Origin: CAYGTK01 sp964352775 | GTDB lineage: Bacteria > Bacteroidota > Bacteroidia > Chitinophagales > CAIOSU01 | Reading direction: 5' to 3' | Length of the DNA: 64,000 nt | Assembly: GCA_964352775.1 (NCBI GenBank) | Contig: CAYGTK010000001.1 | Coordinates: 16,777-80,776 of the forward strand | Shown: one piece after another, positions 28,001 through 35,275 of the stretch | Layout of the letters: each line of letters starts with the position of its first letter | Position numbering within the stretch: the first letter of the stretch is position 1 | Position numbers and translations under genes: made by a program | The notes under the pieces: generated by a model | Database searches by the model: none | The model's input: only the letters and a program-made list of their open reading frames with translations | What the model was told of the DNA's origin: nothing

Positions 28001-28579
28001 AACTCACTTACTGCACCTATCATCATCTTGTTATCAGTAGCCTTTAGTACTACTGGGGTATTCTTAGGTCTAGGTATTTTCCAAATGGAATTCTCGGTTA
28101 TCATGACCGGTATTGGTATTATTTCCCTAGCGGGAATTGTGGTTAACAATGCCATCGTATTGATAGATTACACCAACCTAGTACGCGATAGAAGACGGAA
28201 AGAATTAGGTGTAAAAGGCCGCTTGAATCGTGAAGAAATAGTGCGTTGCATTATGGAAGCAGGTAAAACACGTTTGCGCCCAGTATTGCTTACCGCCATA
28301 ACAACAGTGCTTGGTTTAATACCGTTGGCCGTAGGATTTAACATCAACTTTTACTCCCTATTCCGTCGTTTCGACCCTGAGATATTCATCGGTGGAGATA
28401 ACGTAGTGTTCTGGGGGCCAATGTCGTGGACAGTAATATTCGGATTAACATTCGCTACTTTCCTTACACTGGTAGTAGTACCAGTAATGTACTTGCTTTT
28501 TGATAGAGCAGGATACAAAGTAAGTAGCCTATTAGGTAATAACGAAGAAGAAAAAACTAGTCCATCTCCTACTGTGTAG
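25064..28579 (+). CDS. RND superfamily efflux permease
   Basis: 1171 residues, inner-membrane proton-driven pump of the AcrB/HAE1 type. Evidence includes the start 'NFPEITIPTIYVGTPYPGNSPVDIE' style porter region, helix 4 with 'LGMLVDNGIVVVENIY' (about residues 409-424; Asp conserved), and the C-terminal 'LAGIVVNNAIVLIDYTN' and 'RPVLLTAITTVLGLIPLA' motifs. It is longer than the usual 1030-1060 residues because of an insert at about 500-590 with two extra hydrophobic segments, and a further insert near the C-terminus (SLFRRFDPEIFIGGDN). Drug or metabolite substrate is unknown. Confidence 0.95.
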   Translation: MNKETQNKENITREFGLSTMSVDNRTSVLVLIFIIIILGAGAYGTMPKENFPEITIPTIYVGTPYPGNSPVDIENLITRPLEKEIKSITGVKKLKSTSIQDYSTIVVEFNFDVDVQEALLDVKDAVDKANSELPNDLDQDPKVFEMDFSEIPVMNINISGDDFSPEDLKFYAEYLEEEIEDLTEISEVDLKGAKDKEVKIHVDRHKMESMQISFGNIEDAINYENKTISGGDILTDEFRRSIRVVGEFVNVDEIKNVIVKSRDGNAVFLGDIADVSFDYEEASSYSRSSGFDVVTLNIKKKSGENLLNATDKIKIIVADAIEKKLPKNLKVEITNDTSRMTRIQVENLENSIYSGVILVVLVLLFFLGLRNALFVGIAIPMSMLLGFVILNAMGITLNIMVLFSLVLALGMLVDNGIVVVENIYRQMQEGKNSIQAAKEGVGEVAWPIISSTATTLAAFFPLIFWDDIMGEFMKYLPITLIIVLSSSLFVALVMNPVLTSILMKVQETNMEETRTAKSKKQRRRFLLIALAAIVVGMLVHTYKWVAVPGDDDLTIMGNLILFVALLGLLNVYVLTPLSIRFQNVFLPRLENFYYKIINFALHGWGPTIFMVSTVLMMIFSTLFYFGSDPKVVTFPANIPNYVNVFAEMPTGTDIERTNEITKEIEAKVFAYVDSFREMGMVESVVTNIGEGTSDPQSGQVQQGKSPNKAKVTAAFVEFQNRPEDYGNTTFMLDGLRKVLSDIPGVKITVDKDPNGPPVGPPISVEVAGEDYDKLIALSEKVKKYINDADIPGIEELKTDLDIGKPELLVTVNRKAARRYGLSTAQIASTIRTALFGKEVSKYKEGEDDYPIMLRLQDKYRYNLESLMGQRITYRNQDNGKIVQIPISAVADVEYTSTYGAVNRKDSERVITIYSNVLDGYTPAKIIEQLGELFATYELPDGYAIRYTGEVEEQQKSMAFLSKAFMIAVLLIFLIIITQFNSLTAPIIILLSVAFSTTGVFLGLGIFQMEFSVIMTGIGIISLAGIVVNNAIVLIDYTNLVRDRRRKELGVKGRLNREEIVRCIMEAGKTRLRPVLLTAITTVLGLIPLAVGFNINFYSLFRRFDPEIFIGGDNVVFWGPMSWTVIFGLTFATFLTLVVVPVMYLLFDRAGYKVSSLLGNNEEEKTSPSPTV

Positions 28580-28662
28580 CGGTGGAATTTCATACAATAA
28601 ACCCAAAATAGTGTACATGCCTAGCAATAGGTGTCGCGTTATAAAGGGGTAAATGGGTGGTT

Positions 28663-28704
28663 GGTGAGGCGGTAGTTCAATAGAGCTACCGCCTCACCTT
28701 TTTT
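28663..28704 (+). terminator. Strong terminator of the efflux operon
   Basis: Perfect 13-bp stem (GGTGAGGCGGTAG 28663-28675, CTACCGCCTCACC 28686-28698) followed by six T. Confidence 0.93.
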
Positions 28705-28751
28705 ATTACTTCGCTTACAAGCAAAACCTAGATCATTATTTAACCTTGCCC

Positions 28752-28813
28752 GCTCCACACACCGCAAAGCGCAGCCCTACATATATAGGGCTGCGCTTTG
28801 CGGTGTGTGGAGC
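28752..28813. repeat. Perfect 28-bp inverted repeat (long hairpin)
   Basis: Arms 28752-28779 and 28786-28813 are exactly complementary and enclose the loop CATATA. There is no T-run on either side on either strand, so it is not a standard terminator. It lies between the efflux-operon terminator and the amine oxidase gene; the remaining 28580-28867 interval has no other recognisable element. Confidence 0.95.
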
Positions 28814-28867
28814 TGCGCGGGAGAGCATATACTAATAGTAACTATCAGAAAGCTCTACCTTTAAAAA

Positions 28868-30199
28868 ATGAAACGGAGAACATTTATCTCGCGATCGGCT
28901 ATGACTACCGCTGGGGGTTTATTGCTACCTTCTTTTTTAATGTCATCGTGCGGAAAGGAAGATGGTATAGAGCTTAAAGACTACGACGGTAAGGTTATAG
29001 TAATAGGCGCAGGAGCTGCGGGCTTGTTCGCCGCACAAATGCTTAAACAGCAAGAGGTAGATGTTGAAGTTCTAGAAGCTTCTGCCGTACATGGTGGCCG
29101 CATGGGTAAGTTGACCGGGTTTGCCGATTATCCCTTGGATACGGGAGCACAGTGGCTGCATGGTCGCCGAAGTATTGTTGGCGACTTGATAAAAGATAAC
29201 AACGTGGCCAATAGCCTAGATGATACCGACCTTACCTATTGGTTTCAACAGCAATTAACCAGCAACTTACCCAAAGACCCGTTTATTTTTGAAGGTAGTG
29301 GTAAGCCCGATGTTTCGTTTGATGCATATGCTATGCAGCAAGGTTTTGGCACAGAATACAACGACATAGTTGAAGGCATAGCGGGCGATTATGGTGCTGC
29401 AGCTTCTCGCTTATCGGTGTTCCATTTAAATGAGGAGGAGTATGAGTGGAGTTCGGGCGATGAGGACTATAAATTTGAGGGTGCTTTTTTTGATGTGATC
29501 GACCAATTCGTAGCTGCTGATGTAGCGCAAAACATTAGGTACAACACTGTAGTGAACAGCATAAATTATGCTGGCGAGCGCATTGAAATAACCGACACCG
29601 ATGGAAACAGCTATATGGCCGATAAGGTGATAGTTACGCTACCCATTAGCCTACTAAAGCAAAATGCGATAAGCTTTACCCCTGCTTTACCAAAGGAAAA
29701 AACCACAGCCTTTTCTAAGATCGGGATGGATGCGGGCATGAAGGTGTTTTTGAAATTCAACACCACTTTTTATGAAGACAATATTTTGGGGGGAAGCATC
29801 TGTGCAGCTTATGCTAATGAGCGAATAGGTAAAACTGGGAATGACAATGTGCTGCTAGCTTTTGTAATGGGCGAACAGGCCGAATACCTCAATAGTCTAG
29901 GTAGCGACCAAGCCATTGTAAGCGAACTTATTGCCGAGCTAGACCAAATGTACAACGGCCAAGCAAGCGCACAACTAATAGATAGTGTGGTGCAGAACTG
30001 GACTAATGAACCTTTCATTCAAGGGGCATACTCTTATAGCACGGTGGGTATGGGTAATGCACGCAGCATTGCGGCTCAAACTGTGGACGACAAGCTTTAC
30101 TTTGCTGGAGAAGCAATGAATTTAAATGGGCATCATCAAACCGTACATGGTGCTGCTGAAACGGGTATTGAAGCCGTTACGGCAATTCTAACCGCTTAA
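28868..30199 (+). CDS. Flavin amine oxidase-like lipoprotein
   Basis: 443 residues. The N-terminus KRRTFISR resembles a twin-arginine signal and leads to a lipobox with Cys28 (FLMSSC), so the protein is probably exported folded with its flavin. The dinucleotide-binding GAGAAG is at 47-52, with acidic Glu70 at the end of beta2 and GGRMG at 76-80. The C-terminal FAD-contact 'YFAGEAMNLNGHHQTVHGA' motif completes the monoamine/polyamine oxidase pattern. Substrate unknown. A near -7 box, TACCTTTA (28856-28863), is 4 nt before the ATG. Confidence 0.88.
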   Translation: MKRRTFISRSAMTTAGGLLLPSFLMSSCGKEDGIELKDYDGKVIVIGAGAAGLFAAQMLKQQEVDVEVLEASAVHGGRMGKLTGFADYPLDTGAQWLHGRRSIVGDLIKDNNVANSLDDTDLTYWFQQQLTSNLPKDPFIFEGSGKPDVSFDAYAMQQGFGTEYNDIVEGIAGDYGAAASRLSVFHLNEEEYEWSSGDEDYKFEGAFFDVIDQFVAADVAQNIRYNTVVNSINYAGERIEITDTDGNSYMADKVIVTLPISLLKQNAISFTPALPKEKTTAFSKIGMDAGMKVFLKFNTTFYEDNILGGSICAAYANERIGKTGNDNVLLAFVMGEQAEYLNSLGSDQAIVSELIAELDQMYNGQASAQLIDSVVQNWTNEPFIQGAYSYSTVGMGNARSIAAQTVDDKLYFAGEAMNLNGHHQTVHGAAETGIEAVTAILTA

Positions 30200-30217
30200 A
30201 AAAGAAGTGAATTCTTA

Positions 30218-31522
30218 TTAGACCCGCTTAATACTCGCCCCTAAGGCATTTAAGCGCTGATCTATACGTTGGTAGCCGCGGTCGATCTGGTTGATGTTAG
30301 AAATGCGAGAAGTGCCTTCTGCTGACAATGCAGCTATTAGTAATGATACTCCTGCACGTATATCAGGCGATGACATGCTGATGCCCCGTAGAGGATAGGT
30401 TTTATTCAGACCCACTACAGTTGCACGGTGTGGGTCACAAAGAATTATCTGTGCACCCATGTCTATCAACTTATCGGTGAAGAATAGACGACTCTCGAAC
30501 ATTTTCTGGTGTACTAATACCGTACCCTTAGCTTGTGTAGCTACTACTAATGCAATACTCAATAGGTCGGGCGTAAACCCTGGCCACGGAGCATCTGCTA
30601 TAGTCATTACCGATCCATCGATAAACGACTGTATCTCGTAATGGTCTTGTTCTGGAACGTGGATGTTGTCATCCTTTATGTCGAATTGGATTCCTAAGCG
30701 ACGGAATACGGTAGGTATCAATCCTAAGTACTCGGCCTTTACATCCTTAATAGTTATTTCAGAGCCTGTCATAGCTGCTAGGCCAATGAAGCTACCTATC
30801 TCGATCATATCGGGTAGCATGCGGTGTTCTGTTCCGCCTAATTCCGTTACGCCGTGAATTATTAATCGGTTAGAGCCAATGCCTTCAATATTTGCTCCCA
30901 TGCGCACTAGCATATTGCACAATTGCTGCAAATACGGCTCGCAAGCTGCATTGAAAATAGTAGTAGTTCCTTCAGCCATTACGGCGGCCATTACCACGTT
31001 AGCCGTTCCCGTTACAGAGGCTTCATCCAATAGCATGTAAGCTCCCTTCAATCGCTTTGCTGTTACAGAGTAGAAATACTCCATAGCATCATAATTGAAC
31101 TCCGCTCCAAGCTTTTGGAAACCTAAAAAGTGAGTGTCTAATCTTCTTCTACCTATTTTATCTCCGCCAGGCTTTGGTAAATACGCTTTACCATAGCGGG
31201 CCAATAAAGGACCTACCAACATGATAGATCCACGCAGGCCAGCGCCTTTTTTTTTGAACTTGTCGGAGGTAAGGAAATCGAGATCTACATTATCAGCCTT
31301 AAAGCTGTACGTATCGTCGGAGAGTTGCTTGACGGTTACACCAAGGTCGCCCAGAATATCAATTAGGAGTTTTACATCGCGGATGTCAGGAATATTGGAG
31401 ATGACCATCTCCTCTGGAGTAAGGAGTACGGCACAAAGTATCTGTAATGCTTCGTTCTTGGCTCCTTGTGGGGTTATCTCCCCATGTAGTTTGCGGCCGC
31501 CTTCTACCTCAAATATATCCAT
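30218..31522 (-). CDS. murA: UDP-N-acetylglucosamine 1-carboxyvinyltransferase (MurA), Asp form
   Basis: 434 residues. Transfers enolpyruvate from PEP to UDP-GlcNAc, the first committed step of peptidoglycan synthesis. EPSP-synthase fold with 'QGAKNEALQILCA' at the start (catalytic Lys22-Asn23) and the active loop PGGDKIGRRRLD, in which Asp121 replaces the Cys115 of E. coli MurA, the residue alkylated by fosfomycin. Convergent with the amine oxidase gene; the DUF4290 gene lies 12 nt upstream in the same direction and is presumably cotranscribed. Confidence 0.95.
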   Translation of the reverse strand: MDIFEVEGGRKLHGEITPQGAKNEALQILCAVLLTPEEMVISNIPDIRDVKLLIDILGDLGVTVKQLSDDTYSFKADNVDLDFLTSDKFKKKGAGLRGSIMLVGPLLARYGKAYLPKPGGDKIGRRRLDTHFLGFQKLGAEFNYDAMEYFYSVTAKRLKGAYMLLDEASVTGTANVVMAAVMAEGTTTIFNAACEPYLQQLCNMLVRMGANIEGIGSNRLIIHGVTELGGTEHRMLPDMIEIGSFIGLAAMTGSEITIKDVKAEYLGLIPTVFRRLGIQFDIKDDNIHVPEQDHYEIQSFIDGSVMTIADAPWPGFTPDLLSIALVVATQAKGTVLVHQKMFESRLFFTDKLIDMGAQIILCDPHRATVVGLNKTYPLRGISMSSPDIRAGVSLLIAALSAEGTSRISNINQIDRGYQRIDQRLNALGASIKRV

Positions 31523-31534
31523 GATGTGTTTTAC

Positions 31535-32197
31535 TTATCGTCTTCTGTTATTGTTGCTTCTACCCTTGTTGTTAGGTCGGCGTTTGCCGCCGCCTTTCTT
31601 GTTGTTACTTCGCGAGTTCTGGTACTGCGGATTAGAAATACCTGCTGCTTTCACCAGTATATCTAAGTCTACATCCTCTCCAACCTTAAGTTGATTTTTC
31701 GACATGGATACCATGTCTTCCATTACCACTTGATCGTTAGCATCGTCGCGGTTCCAGTTACGGTGTACCAGCTTCATGTAGTTTCCTATCAGCGTGGTAA
31801 ATGCTTCTTTCTTCTCTGGGTCGGTCATTTTAGCAGCCTTGTCTATCATGGTCTGCACGTTCTTACCATAGTGGCGGAACTTGATTCGCTGACGAGGATA
31901 ACCAGGATGCGGAGGCTTTTCGTTAACCATCTCACGAGCAGGCATCGGGAAATCGCCATCCACATCAATGTCAAAGTCTGACATGATGTAGAAACTATCC
32001 CAAAGCATTTGCTTGTATTCTTCTACGTTAGCTCCACCTATATTAGGGTTCATTTGACCCATTAACTCCACTACCCCTTTGGCTAGCTTGGTTCTTTTTT
32101 CTTTGTCTTCCACGGTCTTCAAATGATTGACCATCATCTGGAAGTTTCGGCCGTATTCGCGTAAGCGCAAATGTTCGCGGCTTGAATTGTATTGCAT
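31535..32197 (-). CDS. DUF4290 family protein
   Basis: 220 residues. DUF4290, a soluble family I associate with Bacteroidota, occupies about 1-180 ('EYGRNFQMMVNHL', 'RHYGKNVQTMIDKA', 'LVHRNWNRDDANDQ'). The last 30 residues are a basic, low-complexity Asn/Arg/Lys/Gly tail, perhaps for RNA or anionic polymer binding. It directly precedes murA in the same direction, an arrangement recurring in the phylum, so a role near cell-wall synthesis is possible but unproven. -7 box at 32218-32225. Confidence 0.88.
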   Translation of the reverse strand: MQYNSSREHLRLREYGRNFQMMVNHLKTVEDKEKRTKLAKGVVELMGQMNPNIGGANVEEYKQMLWDSFYIMSDFDIDVDGDFPMPAREMVNEKPPHPGYPRQRIKFRHYGKNVQTMIDKAAKMTDPEKKEAFTTLIGNYMKLVHRNWNRDDANDQVVMEDMVSMSKNQLKVGEDVDLDILVKAAGISNPQYQNSRSNNKKGGGKRRPNNKGRSNNNRRR

Positions 32198-32217
32198 AAA
32201 ATTTACTTGATAAGCTC

Positions 32218-32225
32218 CAAAGTTA
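32218..32225 (-). promoter_or_regulatory. -7 element of the DUF4290-murA operon
   Basis: Minus strand TAACTTTG, exact TAnnTTTG match, 20 nt before the ATG at 32197. Confidence 0.55.
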
Positions 32226-32256
32226 ACGAAAATGTAGCTGCTAGGCTCATTGCTTA

Positions 32257-34614
32257 CTATACGGAACGATGGACTTTCACCTTTGCGTATTTCAGCATGA
32301 TGCGTTTATTACCAATTCCGTTAAAAAATACGGTAGCAATACGGTTATCACCAGCCCCTTCAATACTAATGACCTTGCCTGTACCGAACTTCTGATGGTC
32401 TATCTGCATACCCACTTGTAAGCCACTTACATCATCACCCGCAAAAGAAGGGATGGACTGTTCCGTTTTACTCACCTTGGTTAAGTTTCTACTGAAACCT
32501 GCGCCTAATGGTTTGGTAGGTATGCTATCTAGTTTCTTCTTGAACCTATTGAAATCACCCCAATTCTGCTTAGTGGGCTTTGCCTCTGCCTGGCGGCCCT
32601 CATGATCTAAGTGCTTCTCCGATATTTCATCTAAAAATCGGCTTTTCTCATTGTATTGTAGATTACCAAAGCGATAACGAGTAGCTGCCCAGCTCAACAC
32701 CAATTGCTGTTCGGCTCGGGTTACGGCTACATAGTAGAGTCGGCGTTCTTCCTCCAAGTCAGTTCGCGAAGCAGTAGCCATCATGCTAGGAAATAGGTTC
32801 TCTTCCAATCCTACCACATAAACCGCTGGAAATTCCAATCCCTTGGCAGCATGTATGGTCATTAGGCTCACCCAATCTTGATCACCCTTTTCGTCATCAG
32901 CATTCGTAAGTAGTACCACATTCTGTAAGTAGCTGGCTAGGCTTTTATCATTAGCCAATAGCTCTTCTGCATTCTCATCTTGTTCTACCTCATCATCATC
33001 CGTATACTCTTTTATACTGTTAAGTAGTTCTTGGATGTTCTCATACCTACTTAATCCCTCTACACTTTTATCGTTGTATAGCTCTTTTAATATAGTGGTG
33101 CTCTTTGCCACGTGCATAGCCAAGTCAAAGGCATCACGATCGTATTGCATGGCGGCAAAACTTTTTATCATATTGGTAAAGTCTACCAATAAGCCCGAAG
33201 CGCGATTATTGAATGCGCCATATTGACGCGCATTGCATAGAATTTCCCAAAGAGGTTTTTCTTCTTGCGCAGCAATTACAGTGGCCTTTTCAATAGTGGT
33301 TTGCCCAATACCACGAGTAGGGTAGTTCACAATTCTGCGAAGAGCCTCCTCATCATGGTGATTCATGGTTAGCTTTAGGTAAGCTAACAGGTCTTTTATC
33401 TCTTTACGTTGGTAGAAGGAAAGTCCGCCGTAAACCTTGTAGGCAATCCCACGCTTACGCAAAGCTTCTTCAAACGAACGCGATTGTGCATTAGTACGAT
33501 ATAGAATAGCGAAATCGCTGTTCCGAAGTTGCTCGGTCATTTTAGTGGAAAAGATATGGTCGGCTATCCATTTTCCCTCGTCGTTATCGCTAAGGGTTTT
33601 CACCACTTTTATCTTCTTCCCCTCTCCTTTTTCGGTGAAAATCTCTTTAGCTAACTGATTTTTATTGTTGTGAATTATCTCGTTGGCTGCTTCTACAATG
33701 TGTTCGGTACTGCGGTAATTCTGCTCTAGTTTAAACACTCTAAAATCAGGGTAGTCTTTCTCAAAATTGAGGATGTTCTGAATATCTGCCCCACGGAAGG
33801 AGTAGATGCTTTGTGCATCATCGCCCACTACACAGATGTTCTCATAAGCTGCTGCCAGCTTTTTAGTAACCATGTACTGGGCATAGTTGGTGTCTTGGTA
33901 CTCATCTATCATGATGTACTTAAACACCTGTTGGTACTTGTACAACACATCAGGATGACCCTCTAGTAGCACCCACATTTTGTAAAGCAAATCATCAAAG
34001 TCCATAGCCCCTGCCATAAAGCAGCGCTTGGTATACTTCATATAAAGCTCTGCCATTTTAGGGCGTCCACTGCTTTCATCTTCACTCACCAAATAAGGGT
34101 CTTGCATGTAACCCGTGGGGGAAATAAGACTGTTCTTAGCTGAAGAAATACGATTGTAAATGATGTTGGGCTTGTACAGCTTATCGTTCAAGTTCATTTC
34201 TTTCACCAAATTCTTGATGAGGTTTTTGCTGTCTTGCGTATCGTATATAGTGAAGTTCTGCGGGTAACCTATCTTCTCTGCTTCTATCCTTAAAATGCGG
34301 GCAAATACAGAGTGGAAAGTACCCATCATCACATTTCGGGCCTCGTTACCTACAATGCGCCAGATACGTTCACGCATTTCTTTGGCGGCCTTATTGGTAA
34401 AAGTTAGGGCTAGAATATTGAAGGGGTCTATAGGTTTTTGTACTTCATCACCATCTTGGTTAAAGTATTTACTACCCACGTTTATCATATAAGCTATGCG
34501 GTAGGTTAGCACCCTAGTTTTACCCGACCCTGGACCCGCAATTATCATAACTGGGCCGTTGGTAGCTGTTACCGCTTCATACTGCGATGGGTTCAATTCC
34601 TTCAAATAATCCAT
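32257..34614 (-). CDS. UvrD/PcrA-type superfamily 1A DNA helicase
   Basis: 785 residues. Walker A AGPGSGKT at 26-33, 'TFTNKAAKEMRERI' (motif Ia), the Walker B DEYQDTN at 237-243, 'GDDAQSIYSFRGA' (motif III), 'YRSTEHIVEAANEII', and the late 'TIHAAKGLEFPAVYVVGLEENLFP' and 'EEERRLYYVAVTRA' motifs. The C-terminal 'HQKFGTGKVISIEG' Tudor-like domain is typical of PcrA/UvrD. It acts in repair and in clearing stalled polymerases, 3'-5' polarity expected. Own -7 box 4 nt before the ATG. Confidence 0.95.
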   Translation of the reverse strand: MDYLKELNPSQYEAVTATNGPVMIIAGPGSGKTRVLTYRIAYMINVGSKYFNQDGDEVQKPIDPFNILALTFTNKAAKEMRERIWRIVGNEARNVMMGTFHSVFARILRIEAEKIGYPQNFTIYDTQDSKNLIKNLVKEMNLNDKLYKPNIIYNRISSAKNSLISPTGYMQDPYLVSEDESSGRPKMAELYMKYTKRCFMAGAMDFDDLLYKMWVLLEGHPDVLYKYQQVFKYIMIDEYQDTNYAQYMVTKKLAAAYENICVVGDDAQSIYSFRGADIQNILNFEKDYPDFRVFKLEQNYRSTEHIVEAANEIIHNNKNQLAKEIFTEKGEGKKIKVVKTLSDNDEGKWIADHIFSTKMTEQLRNSDFAILYRTNAQSRSFEEALRKRGIAYKVYGGLSFYQRKEIKDLLAYLKLTMNHHDEEALRRIVNYPTRGIGQTTIEKATVIAAQEEKPLWEILCNARQYGAFNNRASGLLVDFTNMIKSFAAMQYDRDAFDLAMHVAKSTTILKELYNDKSVEGLSRYENIQELLNSIKEYTDDDEVEQDENAEELLANDKSLASYLQNVVLLTNADDEKGDQDWVSLMTIHAAKGLEFPAVYVVGLEENLFPSMMATASRTDLEEERRLYYVAVTRAEQQLVLSWAATRYRFGNLQYNEKSRFLDEISEKHLDHEGRQAEAKPTKQNWGDFNRFKKKLDSIPTKPLGAGFSRNLTKVSKTEQSIPSFAGDDVSGLQVGMQIDHQKFGTGKVISIEGAGDNRIATVFFNGIGNKRIMLKYAKVKVHRSV

Positions 34615-34618
34615 TACT

Positions 34619-34626
34619 CAAAAATA
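34619..34626 (-). promoter_or_regulatory. -7 element 4 nt before the helicase start
   Basis: Minus strand TATTTTTG, then AGTA, then ATG (34614); predicts a leaderless mRNA. Confidence 0.5.
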
Positions 34627-34743
34627 GCCCATTTGGGGGGCAAAGCCGAATGACAATGCCTTTGATTTTGTACAAGTATCCCTTTTTATTTGCACGCTCC
34701 CGAATTGACACATTTTCCTACCTTTAAACCAAACATCCACATC

Positions 34744-35136
34744 ATGAAGTCTTTCTTTTCCGTTCTATTTCTAACCGTCGCATTCTCTTTCTGTGCACAA
34801 GCTCAAGGATTAAGTTTTAACCGTGTAGTAAGCCTAAAGGGAATAGTTTCCGTTAACAACACTTACGAAACCGTTGCTACCGTGCCAGCAGGTAAAGTAT
34901 GGAAAATAGAAAACGTTTCGCTAGAATCAAGTCTATTTTGGTATCAAGAGGTAAGTGCAGGCGAGTACATTTTAACAGGAATAGGCTCTACCAGATATAT
35001 GTCCCCTCCAGGTTCAACTGGAACAGATAAAATTTCTAATGCTGTTTGGTATGGTGAAGGAGAGCAAGTTATACTTCGTACATCTAGCCAGCCAAAAAAA
35101 TATGCCTACTCCATCATAGAATTCAACGTCAACTAG
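34744..35136 (+). CDS. Small secreted protein of unknown function
   Basis: 130 residues from ATG 34744, which starts a clear signal peptide (SFFSVLFLTVAFSFCAQAQG). The mature part of about 110 residues is predicted beta-rich (VSLKGIVSVNNTYETVATVPAGKVWKIENVSLES region) with a low-complexity middle (SPPGSTGTDK) and no cysteines. No family recognised. The frame could extend upstream to 34690, but without a signal. It lies 139 nt before the T9SS repeat protein in the same orientation, perhaps with a related surface role. Confidence 0.7.
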   Translation: MKSFFSVLFLTVAFSFCAQAQGLSFNRVVSLKGIVSVNNTYETVATVPAGKVWKIENVSLESSLFWYQEVSAGEYILTGIGSTRYMSPPGSTGTDKISNAVWYGEGEQVILRTSSQPKKYAYSIIEFNVN

Positions 35137-35275
35137 CTGACCAATAGTGTCACGATAATGTCAACAGTTTGGCCTAAAAGCTAGGTATACAGAGCTTTGT
35201 CAGCTGGCTGTCACTCCTCTAGTAATGGGTTTTCTTTCTTCGTTTTCACAAACAAGAACGAAAACCTATTTTACT

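Noticed and set aside
30181..30218. Weak hairpin AAGAA-GTGAA-TTCTT between the amine oxidase and murA genes as a terminator
   Set aside because: Only 5 bp of stem and A/T-rich; not distinguishable from chance.
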